Source of the DNA: CAYMLQ01 sp964390795
GTDB lineage: Bacteria > Verrucomicrobiota > Kiritimatiellia > RFP12 > UBA1067
DNA: 23,911 nt
NCBI GenBank assembly: GCA_964390795.1
Contig: CAYMLQ010000049.1
Span: 1-23,911 of the forward strand
Direction of reading: 5' to 3'
Positions within the stretch are counted from its first letter, which is position 1. Each line of letters opens with the position of its first letter. Below, piece by piece: positions 9,301-15,773 of the stretch. The notes under the pieces were generated by a model. It ran no database searches, was not told the origin of the DNA, and saw only the letters and a list, made by a program, of their open reading frames with translations. Made by a program: the position numbers and the translations under genes.

Positions 9301-11189
9301 TCCATCCGGTGTCGGAAGAGGCGGAAGACTGGTTCGAACTGCTGAACGAGAGTCCGGTCGCTGTGGACCTGGGCGGCTACTGGCTGCTGGACAGCCAGTC
9401 CGAGCACGCCTGCGCAATCCCCGCCGGCGTGACGCTCCAGCCCGGCGCGTGCCTGCGCGTCTGGACGGGCGGCAGCCTCACGGCGGGCCTCAACGCCGAC
9501 GGCTCGCTCAACGCGACCTTCGGCTTGGGCAAAAGCGGCGACGCGGTCGCGCTGCAGACGCCCGACCGCGGCACGGAACTGGACCGGGTGACCTTCGGTT
9601 CGCAGCGTTCCAACGTCAGCCAGGGCCGCTGGCCCAACGGCTCCTCCGGCGCGTGGGTCAGCTTCACGCGGCCCACGCCCGGCCTGCCGAACCGGAACCC
9701 GGCGGCGACCGCCGGCCTGCTGCCGCTCTATGCCGTTCAGTCCGTCTCCGCCGAACAGACGCTTACGCTCTCGTTCGCGCCTGCGGCGGCCGTCTCTCAG
9801 GCGGTCTATACCGTTGTAGGCGAGGGGACGACAGGCTCTTTGATCAACGCGGCTGGCACGTTCACCTGGACGCCGCCTGTCACGCTGGGCTCGGGCGTGT
9901 ATGCGTTCCGGATCGTCCTGCAGGGCCTGACGAACGGCGCGGCGGCAACGGATGAGACCGCGCTGCTGGTGGCGGTCAGCAATACGCAGAGGCATCAGAT
10001 CGAGGCGCTCGCGTCGCCCCGCGCGGGCGGCTCCGTCACTGGAGGCGGCGCGTATGAGGACGGCGCCGCGGTCACGTTGACGGCGGTGCCGGAAGAGCTC
10101 TGGCGCTTCGCCCGCTGGAGCGACGGGCTGACGGCCCTCAGCCGCACGTTCCCCGCGCGGCGCGGCGCGACCTACACAGCGCAGTTCGCCTACGGACTGC
10201 TCGCACCCGCCTTCGCCTGTGGAACGCTCGACAACGGCAAGCCGCTGCTGTACTGGAGCGCGGCCGCAGGCGCGGAGCGCTACGCGGTGCGGCGGGCCGT
10301 CGCGCAAGCCGGCCCGTTCACGCTTCTCGCCGTCGTCACGAGCAGCGTCTTTCTCGACGCGTCGCCGCTGGCTGGCTTAGACGCTTATTACACCGTTTCG
10401 GCGCTGCACGGCGAGACCGAAGGGCCAGCCTCTGCGGCGTTCCAGGCGCTCGCCAGCGGAGAGGTGCGCAAGCTCTCTGGCTCCGTGATCGGCACGCCCG
10501 GCTCATACAACAACGACGCGGGCCGGACGCGCGACAAGGTGTTCGACGGCAACCTCGCCAGCTTCTACGACGCCGCCGTGGACGGCGGCTGGCCGGGGCA
10601 GGAGTACGGCGGCGAGCGCTGGCGGCGGCTCGCGTATCTGCGCTACGTGCCGCGCGAGTCCCTGCCCGCGCGCATGGTCAACGGCCGGTTCCAGATCTCG
10701 TCGGTCTCGGACACCCTCACCACGTTCGAATCCCCTGAGACGCTCCACACCGTTACGGTCGTGCCGCCTGTCGGCGTGTACACGACGGTGACGCTCGACC
10801 TCGACCGGCGCTTCCGCTACCTGCGCTACCTGCCGCCGCCGAACGGCTGGGGCAACATCGCGGAGCTGGAGACGTACGGCTGCGACGCGGTGCCGGCCTC
10901 GCCGGAGGGGCTGGCGGCGACCGCCGGCGTGGGCGCGGTCGCGCTGACGTGGTCGGCGGTCGCGAACTGCGGCGGCTATCTGGTGCGCCGCGCGGCGGCA
11001 GAGGCGGGGCCGTACGGAGCCATCGCCTACGTCGAAGGGCCGGCCTTTGCGGAGAGCGGGCTGGCGGAGGGCGCGACCTTCTGGTATCGGGTGGCGGCGG
11101 TGAACGGCAGCGACGTGAGCGCGGCCTCGGCAGGGGCCGCAGCGACCACGGCCAAGACGCAGCGGGCGTTTATGATGGGCGTGCGGTAG
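6318..11189 (+). CDS. Giant secreted CotH-kinase / lamin-tail multidomain protein
   Basis: 1623 residues. ATG 6318 starts a signal peptide (MKGSVLVSSLASILAASLAF) with AGGAG at 6301-6305. Approximate domain order: lamin-tail domain (24-95, with EVMSSDNTAFADEDG and EDWVELVN); a jelly-roll/galactose-binding-like region (120-280); chitobiase C-terminal-like segment (350-410, IFYTLDGSTPT); CotH kinase-like domain (475-775, including GLRNHGAWSR, TDWPGNNLGVWR and WRWAIYDTDNGFG); InlB-type repeat (885-970); second lamin-tail domain (975-1125); Ig-like region (1138-1225); second InlB-type repeat (1228-1292, FARWSDG); FN3-like (1295-1380); discoidin-like (1382-1523); FN3-like (1524-1610). CotH domains are atypical protein kinases, but secreted bacterial mosaics of this kind are mostly uncharacterised. 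No PEP-CTERM, LPXTG or type IX sorting tail is apparent. Confidence 0.88.
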   Translation: MKGSVLVSSLASILAASLAFSGPSVRLSEVMSSDNTAFADEDGAFEDWVELVNAGDAAAPLEGWGLTDDAEDEPLKWLFPAITLNPGEHLVVWASGKDRSPPRKSSEGPLVVAPSNTVWRYRDNGLAPEAGWNGTNFNAAAWPSGEALLGYGFAKVKTTVGYGGIATNKYPATYFRQTFVSPVSTNDTHGSGVLKVWVDDGAIIYLNGQEILRVRMPAGTVNEKTWAAALASSNGGWESFEVPVTALLRGTNVLAAEVHQVNASSSDIALWAELSVRLSQLHSNFKISAGNENVTLSAPDGTAADTAPALSVLRDASYGRAAADPGGAWLMFPFPTPGAANGAAGYAGLLEQPGFTVSPGFYATPVTVALTNADPVAQIFYTLDGSTPTNAVTPTCFLYSTPLTFEDRSSLSNRISLIRTNPIEMTNNTQYGWVAPAGLTPKCTVVRAMAYRTGFFSPRGAAGTWLIGGPPLQHTLKVFSLMSDDAHLFGDPFGLFVPGDIYKALGWNGHYVGLPNANYFQRGDAWERPLYVQLFETDRTLALSQLMGLRNHGAWSRGAAQKTLLLYAREEYGDSQAKHAFFPNQTDRNFKRVILHNSGNDWSSTGFRDAMTQQIFRPYARCDTQDYEPAVTYVNGEYWGLENIREHYSKYYFERHYGVDPDNLDFLKATVGSEAMEIEEGDDLDYKEVLAFTKTNDLSVASNYAWVESRMDLDNLIDHYACEVYCGNTDWPGNNLGVWRVRSSYNPAAPYGHDGRWRWAIYDTDNGFGNSAQDMMFQARRSGRGICQPQFDRLLANADFRSRFVNRFADLSNTAFQPARVHGIVSNMAARVDSEMPRHIARWGRMVNYASWQSRVTGLKSFASARPANALTNIVNEFGLVGMARLTVDLTNGVGRITVNTVTIDAATLGLANPAQPFPWSGAYFKTVPVTVSVTPDPGFTFARWETSAGPLPDQTLTLTVTNDLTVRAVLEPAVLPRVAVNEVMAEATQAGGQIHPVSEEAEDWFELLNESPVAVDLGGYWLLDSQSEHACAIPAGVTLQPGACLRVWTGGSLTAGLNADGSLNATFGLGKSGDAVALQTPDRGTELDRVTFGSQRSNVSQGRWPNGSSGAWVSFTRPTPGLPNRNPAATAGLLPLYAVQSVSAEQTLTLSFAPAAAVSQAVYTVVGEGTTGSLINAAGTFTWTPPVTLGSGVYAFRIVLQGLTNGAAATDETALLVAVSNTQRHQIEALASPRAGGSVTGGGAYEDGAAVTLTAVPEELWRFARWSDGLTALSRTFPARRGATYTAQFAYGLLAPAFACGTLDNGKPLLYWSAAAGAERYAVRRAVAQAGPFTLLAVVTSSVFLDASPLAGLDAYYTVSALHGETEGPASAAFQALASGEVRKLSGSVIGTPGSYNNDAGRTRDKVFDGNLASFYDAAVDGGWPGQEYGGERWRRLAYLRYVPRESLPARMVNGRFQISSVSDTLTTFESPETLHTVTVVPPVGVYTTVTLDLDRRFRYLRYLPPPNGWGNIAELETYGCDAVPASPEGLAATAGVGAVALTWSAVANCGGYLVRRAAAEAGPYGAIAYVEGPAFAESGLAEGATFWYRVAAVNGSDVSAASAGAAATTAKTQRAFMMGVR

Positions 11190-11236
11190 GAAGGTTCAAC
11201 GGCGTGTCTGCAAATTTCAACTGGGGGAGGCTAGGC

Positions 11237-12688
11237 ATGTGGCGATTCACGGTTGTCGCGGGGCTGTGTCTGTGGGCGGCGGGCGGGTGGGCGCTGGAGC
11301 GGGCTGCGGTTGAGGCCGGGCTCAAGCGGGCTGCTGTCTTCTTCCGCGAGCAGGTGGCGACCGAGGGGGGTTACCTCTGGGCCTACAGCGAAAACCTGAC
11401 GCTGCGCGAGGGCGAGAACGTGGCGGACGACCGGAGTGTCTGGGTTCAGCCGCCCGGCACGCCCACGGTGGGGCTGGCGTTCTTGCGCGCGTGGCGGGCC
11501 ACCGGCGACCGCTACTATCTGGACGCCGCCAAGGCCGCCGGCCTGTGCCTGGTGCGCGGGCAGCTTCGCGGCGGCGGCTGGCCGTATATGATTCCCTTTG
11601 ACGCGGCGCGCCGGGCCAAGCTGGACTTGCGTGCGGAGCCGCCTTCGAAAAGCAAAGGGGTCAAGCGCCACTCCGTACTGGACGACAACACGACGCAGGA
11701 GTCCCTGCGCTTCCTGGTGCTGCTGGACGAGGCGCTGGGGTTTAAGGACGCGGCGGTCCACGAGGCTGCCGAGTATGGCCTGTCGGGGCTGCTCAAGGCG
11801 CAGTTTCCGAACGGCGCGTTCCCGCAGGTGTTCATGCCCGAGCCGGCATACGATCCCGTTGCGTATCCGGTGAAGCGGGCCGAGTATCCGCCCGAGGGCG
11901 TCGAGCCGACGCACGAGAAGGATTACCACGTCTTCTACACCTTCAATGACAATTTGGTGCGCGACGTCAACCGTCTCTTCTTCGCGGCGTGGGAGGTGTA
12001 CACCAATGATGTCTATCTGGCGGCCGCGAAGCGGGTGGGGGATTTCATCAAGCGGGCGCAGATGCCCGAGCCGCAGCCGGCCTGGGCGCAGCAGTACGAC
12101 TTCCAGATGCGGCCCTGCTGGGCGCGCAAGTTCGAGCCGGCTTCGGTGACGGGGGGCGAGTCGCAGGCGCTGCTCCGGACGCTGGCCGAGCTGTATCTCG
12201 TGACCGGCGACGCGGGGTATCTGGAACCGATCCCGTCTGCGGCGGCCTATCTCAGGCGCTCGCGGCTGGCAGACGGACGGCTGGTGCGCTTCTACGAGCT
12301 GCGCACGAACCGGCCGCTCTACTTCACGAAGGACTACCAGTTGACCTTCTCAGACGCGGACATGCCCACGCACTACGCGTTCAAGATCGACTATCAGGTG
12401 GACGAGAAGTGGCTCGCGGCCTTGCCAACCCTGTCAGCGGGAGATCGCGAAAAGGCCCGCCGGCGTTTTCGTCAGCAGGGCTACCGCTCCCTCGGGCCGG
12501 AGATCCCGGGTTCGGCGGCAGAGACTGAGAAAGTGTTGAAGGCGCTCGACGCGAAAGGGCGTTGGGTGCGGGAAATGGCATTGAAATCGGCCAAAGGGCA
12601 ACAGGCGCGCGCCGTGTCCTGCGCGGATTTTGTGCGGAACATCGCGGTTCTGTGCGCGTATCTTGAGCCGGTTCAAGAGACGCATTAA
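11237..12688 (+). CDS. Secreted PL10-type pectate lyase
   Basis: 483 residues. ATG 11237 follows GGGGGAGG and starts a signal peptide (MWRFTVVAGLCLWAAGGWAL). The body matches the polysaccharide lyase family 10 alpha/alpha-barrel: LDDNTTQESLRFLVLLDEA near residue 149, PAWAQQYDFQMRPCWARKFE with W283, VTGGESQALLRTLAELY, and a RFYELRTNRPLYF block near 351-363 where the family has its conserved Arg/Asn-rich active-site loop. The predicted reaction is beta-elimination of polygalacturonate outside the cytoplasm. It begins 47 bp after the CotH/LTD gene, and the pair may act together on plant or algal polysaccharide. Alternatively it could cleave a related uronic-acid polymer. Confidence 0.82.
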   Translation: MWRFTVVAGLCLWAAGGWALERAAVEAGLKRAAVFFREQVATEGGYLWAYSENLTLREGENVADDRSVWVQPPGTPTVGLAFLRAWRATGDRYYLDAAKAAGLCLVRGQLRGGGWPYMIPFDAARRAKLDLRAEPPSKSKGVKRHSVLDDNTTQESLRFLVLLDEALGFKDAAVHEAAEYGLSGLLKAQFPNGAFPQVFMPEPAYDPVAYPVKRAEYPPEGVEPTHEKDYHVFYTFNDNLVRDVNRLFFAAWEVYTNDVYLAAAKRVGDFIKRAQMPEPQPAWAQQYDFQMRPCWARKFEPASVTGGESQALLRTLAELYLVTGDAGYLEPIPSAAAYLRRSRLADGRLVRFYELRTNRPLYFTKDYQLTFSDADMPTHYAFKIDYQVDEKWLAALPTLSAGDREKARRRFRQQGYRSLGPEIPGSAAETEKVLKALDAKGRWVREMALKSAKGQQARAVSCADFVRNIAVLCAYLEPVQETH

Positions 12689-12734
12689 CGATCCTTTATC
12701 GGATCATATAAGCTCTTCGTCTTTAAGGTATTGC

Positions 12735-12757
12735 AACTCCTAACTCCTAACTCCTAA
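12735..12757. repeat. Heptamer AACTCCT tandem repeat
   Basis: Three perfect copies of AACTCCT (12735-12755) end in AA, in the intergenic space after the pectate lyase gene and just before a long hairpin. No coding role is seen. Confidence 0.8.
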
Positions 12758-12759
12758 AT

Positions 12760-12794
12760 CGGGTGCCGATTCAACAAAATTGAATCAGCACCCG
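12760..12794 (+). terminator. Strong hairpin, possible terminator
   Basis: Arms of 15 nt (12760-12774 and 12780-12794) pair at 14 of 15 positions around a 5-nt CAAAA loop, 72 bp after the pectate lyase stop. There is no clean U-tract, though TGTTTTG follows a few bases later. It probably ends transcription of the CotH-lyase pair. Confidence 0.5.
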
Positions 12795-12839
12795 GCGGCC
12801 TGTTTTGCTTGTGCATGTCGGGGCCGATGCGGTAAGCTG

Positions 12840-13268
12840 ATGCCCATGAAATGGATTCGTACAGGTGCAGAATGTCGCAGCCGCCAGGCCTGGGTGGCGC
12901 AGTGCGAACGCGTGTTTTGCGTGGTGTTCATTTATCTGGCGCATACGGTTTTGAATGGCGGCGGGCACGCGGGAGGCATTGTCGTTTCCTTTGAGGATGG
13001 TTTGGTGTCGACGGCGGCGGAGGAAGAAAGAGGACATTTTTCGTGCGGCGGGGCGTGTTTCGATACGGACGCGATCATGTCCAGATCACAGGAGAATGAT
13101 CCGTTCCAGGGCTTTCTCTCGCTTGCCGAGCGGATGTTTCCGCTGGTGTCCGTTCAGATATCAGAAAGCTTTCGGGACGCACATCCCTGTCCCTCCGACA
13201 TGCGCCCTCCGGCGGTCCAGCATCCGCACCTGCTCCTCCTCGGGCACGCGTCGCACATCCTTTGCTGA
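12840..13268 (+). CDS. Doubtful hypothetical ORF
   Basis: An open frame of 142 codons (MPMKWIRTGAECRSRQAWVA at its start) in an otherwise gene-poor stretch. There is no convincing ribosome-binding site, no recognisable domain, and the last ~35 residues are rich in His, Pro and Leu as expected of non-coding GC-rich DNA. Third codon positions in the first two thirds are moderately G/C-biased, so a decayed gene is possible. The surrounding region 12795-13467 shows nothing else I can name apart from a short inverted repeat (GCCTCCC 13387-13393 and GGGAGGC 13426-13432) before the permease gene. Confidence 0.25.
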   Translation: MPMKWIRTGAECRSRQAWVAQCERVFCVVFIYLAHTVLNGGGHAGGIVVSFEDGLVSTAAEEERGHFSCGGACFDTDAIMSRSQENDPFQGFLSLAERMFPLVSVQISESFRDAHPCPSDMRPPAVQHPHLLLLGHASHILC

Positions 13269-13467
13269 GGCCCGGACGGATCTTTCTTTCGCCCGGGAAC
13301 GTTAGGCTTCCCGACGCATCTCTGGATGATCGGGTTGTTTAGTCGCAAAGGAAGATGATCGGGCCGCTTTTCTCGCACTCTCAAACGCCTCCCTTCCACG
13401 GCCCTTCATGTGAGCGTTTCCGCCTGGGAGGCCCAATTCTAAGTACCAAAAAATTCAAGAGGTTTGT

Positions 13468-14742
13468 ATGACACCGGCATGGATCAGTCTGATTGTTTTC
13501 GTTCTCTGCTACGTTTTGTTTGTGGTTTTGCCCGCGCGGCGCTCCTGGATCGCCTGTATCGGCGGGTTTCTCCTGGTTGCGACAGGGGTGCTGGACTGGC
13601 GGGACGCCCTTTTCGTGAAAATCAGTTGGAACGTCATGGGGCTCTTTTTCGGTACGTTGATCCTCGCCGAGATGTTCCTGATGTCGCGGGTTCCCGCCAT
13701 GCTCGCCGAGTGGCTGGTCGACAAGTCCAAGTCCACGCGAGTCGCGATGTTGGCTCTGTGTACGCTGGCGGGCGTGATCTCCATGTTTGTTGAGAATGTG
13801 GCCGTTGTGCTGCTGGTCGCGCCTGTGGCGCTGAGCCTGGCCGACAAGCTCAAGATCAGTCCGGTGTCCTTGCTGATCGGTATTGCCGTCAGCAGCAACC
13901 TACAGGGAACCGCCACCATGATCGGGGATCCGCCGAGCATGATTCTCGCCGGCTACATGCGCATGGGCTTCTGGGACTTCTTTGCCTACCAAGGGAGGCT
14001 GGGCATTTTCTTCGCCGTCCAGATCGGCGCCATCGCCTCGCTGGCCGTGCTGGCTTTTGTGTATCGCCGGCACAGTTCAAAACCCTCGCACCTTCGTCAG
14101 GAGAAAGCGCGTTCCTGGGTGCCCGCGATCCTGCTCGGACTGCTGATTCTGGGCTTGTCGTTCGCCACGGTGTTCGATCCCGAGTTCGCCTGGTTCGCGG
14201 GCGTCTACACGCTCGTCCTGAGCGCCATCGCGCTCGTCTGGTACCGCGCGCACGCCCGCTGGGGCAGCACGCGCAAGCTCGTCACGACGCTCGACTGGGA
14301 GACCACGTTTTTCCTCATCGGCGTCTTTGTGCTGGTGGGCGGCCTCAGCGACTCCGGCTGGATGGACCGGCTGTCCGGCCTCATGGCAAGTTCCGTGGGC
14401 GGCAATATTGCGTTGGCGTTCGCCATGATCGTCCTCTTTTCCGTCATTGTGTCCGGCTTTGTGGACAACGTGCCCTTCCTGCTGGTGATGATCCCGGTCG
14501 CGCAGAAGGTCGCCGACCAGATCCACGCACCCGTGCCGCTGCTGATGTTCGGACTCTTGATCGGTGCCTGCTTGGGTGGTAACCTGACGCCCATCGGCGC
14601 ATCAGCTAATGTGGTCACCCTGGGGATCCTCAAGAAGCACGGCTATACCGTCTCTTTCCGAGAGTTCATGGGCATCGGCATCCCCTTCACGGTCGCAGCC
14701 GTGCTGAGCGCCTGTGCCTTTGTCTGGTGGATATGGGGCTAA
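13468..14742 (+). CDS. ArsB/NhaD (ion transporter superfamily) permease
   Basis: 424 residues with about 11 hydrophobic segments. ATG 13468 has AAGAGG 5 bp upstream. Family hallmarks of ArsB/NhaD/P-protein permeases are present as an internal two-fold repeat: VENVAVVLLVAPVALSLADK and TATMIGDPPSMILAGY in the first half, and VDNVPFLLVMIPVAQKVAD and GGNLTPIGASANVVTLGI in the second. Related proteins exchange Na+/H+, arsenite, or carboxylates across the inner membrane. No arsR, arsA or arsC lies nearby, so arsenite export is not supported and the substrate stays open. A DUF502 gene follows after 42 bp. Confidence 0.88.
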   Translation: MTPAWISLIVFVLCYVLFVVLPARRSWIACIGGFLLVATGVLDWRDALFVKISWNVMGLFFGTLILAEMFLMSRVPAMLAEWLVDKSKSTRVAMLALCTLAGVISMFVENVAVVLLVAPVALSLADKLKISPVSLLIGIAVSSNLQGTATMIGDPPSMILAGYMRMGFWDFFAYQGRLGIFFAVQIGAIASLAVLAFVYRRHSSKPSHLRQEKARSWVPAILLGLLILGLSFATVFDPEFAWFAGVYTLVLSAIALVWYRAHARWGSTRKLVTTLDWETTFFLIGVFVLVGGLSDSGWMDRLSGLMASSVGGNIALAFAMIVLFSVIVSGFVDNVPFLLVMIPVAQKVADQIHAPVPLLMFGLLIGACLGGNLTPIGASANVVTLGILKKHGYTVSFREFMGIGIPFTVAAVLSACAFVWWIWG

Positions 14743-14784
14743 AGCCCTCGGCATTTACGAGAAACACGATAGAAAAGTAACCCT

Positions 14785-15450
14785 ATGAGTAACGATATGG
14801 AAAAGCAATCCGGAACAGCCTTCGGCAAGCACGTGCGCACCCGCCTGATGTCGGGCCTGCTGGTCTTGATCCCCTTGGCGGTGACCCTGTTTATCCTGAA
14901 CCTGCTCTTCGCGTCGCTCACGTCCTTCGCACGCCCCGTCATGCGGCCGTGGGTGGGTGAGCTGCCGGAGTACGCACTGACGCTGATCGCCCTTTTCGTC
15001 ACGGTGCTGCTGCTCTATTTAGTCGGCCTCATCACGAACCACTTCATCGGGCGCCGCCTGCTCCATTGGGGTGAGGCCCTGCTCATGAAACTGCCCATCG
15101 TGAAATCCGTCTACTTCGCCTCAAAGCAGGTGGTCGAAACGTTTTCGTCCTCGACGAAGGCAGCCTTCAAAGCGGTGGTGCTTGTCGAATTCCCGCGCCA
15201 AGGCTCCTTCGCAGTAGGGTTTGTCACAGGCCAAATCCGTAACCACGAGGGAAAGATGTTCTACAACGTGTTCGTCGCCACCACGCCCAATCCGACGACG
15301 GGATTTCTCGTGATTTATCCTGACGACGAGGTCAACTTCACCGATATCTCGGTCGAGGACGGCATCAAAATGATCGTTTCCGGCGGTATGCTGGCCCCCC
15401 AGTCCTACCAGACCCGCCCGGCCCCGAGCCAACTGGCACAGCTCCCCTGA
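14785..15450 (+). CDS. DUF502 family membrane protein
   Basis: 221 residues. Two membrane segments are clear: MSGLLVLIPLAVTLFILNLL (about 22-42) and ALTLIALFVTVLLLYLVGLI (about 65-85). The rest is a soluble domain with family-like motifs: LPIVKSVYFASKQVVETFSS, VLVEFPRQGSFAVGFVTG, NVFVATTPNPTTGFLVIYPD and a C-terminal SGGMLAP. DUF502 proteins include the plant LIKE-COV proteins; the bacterial role is not established. ATG 14785 is preceded only by a weak GAAAAG stretch; ATG 14797 is an alternative. It is probably co-transcribed with the permease upstream. Confidence 0.85.
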   Translation: MSNDMEKQSGTAFGKHVRTRLMSGLLVLIPLAVTLFILNLLFASLTSFARPVMRPWVGELPEYALTLIALFVTVLLLYLVGLITNHFIGRRLLHWGEALLMKLPIVKSVYFASKQVVETFSSSTKAAFKAVVLVEFPRQGSFAVGFVTGQIRNHEGKMFYNVFVATTPNPTTGFLVIYPDDEVNFTDISVEDGIKMIVSGGMLAPQSYQTRPAPSQLAQLP

Positions 15451-15462
15451 GCGGCAGGGCGT

Positions 15463-15612
15463 GCCGAATAGCAGCAATTCTAAATTTGGCTTGAGACAGC
15501 CTGAAGGCTGCACTACAAACGCTTCTTTCCATGGAAGAACCCGTTCGTAGTACAGGCTTTAGCCTGCATTTCCGTGGCTCGGAAGTCAAATTTAGAATTG
15601 CTGGCCGAATAG
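15463..15612. mobile_element. MITE-like palindromic insertion with 9-bp target duplication
   Basis: The element is 132 bp (15472-15603). Its ends are perfect 17-bp inverted repeats (15472-15488 and 15587-15603; left end CAGCAATTCTAAATTTG). It is flanked on both sides by the direct repeat GCCGAATAG (15463-15471 and 15604-15612), as expected of a target-site duplication. The interior continues the dyad with CAGCCTGAAGGCTG (15497-15510), a palindromic TTCCATGGAA (15527-15536), and CAGGCTTTAGCCTG (15553-15566). It has no coding capacity, so a transposase elsewhere would have moved it. Confidence 0.9.
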
Positions 15613-15615
15613 CGT

Positions 15616-15645
15616 TTGCCGTCCGGTGTGGCCACCTGTTATGCT
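15616..15645 (+). promoter_or_regulatory. Possible promoter of the radical SAM-MMPL operon
   Basis: TTGCCG (15616-15621) and TATGCT (15640-15645) are spaced 18 bp and lie about 130 bp upstream of ATG 15774. The MITE ends only a few bases upstream of this pair, so the insertion could influence expression. Confidence 0.3.
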
Positions 15646-15667
15646 TAAGAGGTGTTAAAGGACGCAG

Positions 15668-15736
15668 TGGGTGTTTTGCTTGGCAGGCGGGGGCGGTGAA
15701 GAGACCCGTGCGGAACAGTGGTGTTCCGCTGCCAGC
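15668..15736 (+). promoter_or_regulatory. Leader hairpins upstream of the radical SAM-MMPL operon
   Basis: A perfect 8-bp hairpin with a 4-nt loop (GCGGAACA 15710-15717, TGTTCCGC 15722-15729) is nested near a longer-range pairing of TGGCAG (15671-15676) with CTGCCA (15729-15734). It lies in the predicted 5' leader. No known riboswitch consensus was recognised. Confidence 0.35.
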
Positions 15737-15773
15737 ATGAGCACTGTTTAAAACAATAAGGTGGTTGCGTGTA

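Noticed and set aside
8238..10307. Long open frame of 689 codons on the minus strand
   Set aside because: It lies entirely antisense to the CotH/LTD gene. Its Arg/Ala/Gly-rich, domain-free translation is what GC-rich third positions produce opposite a real gene.
13468..14742. Arsenic resistance operon
   Set aside because: The permease fits the ArsB/NhaD superfamily, but no arsR, arsA, arsC or arsD is nearby, so an arsenic role would be a guess.
15613..15773. Cobalamin or SAM riboswitch, expected because B12 and SAM enzymes follow
   Set aside because: The leader has hairpins, but I could not match the conserved cores of the cobalamin or SAM riboswitch classes.
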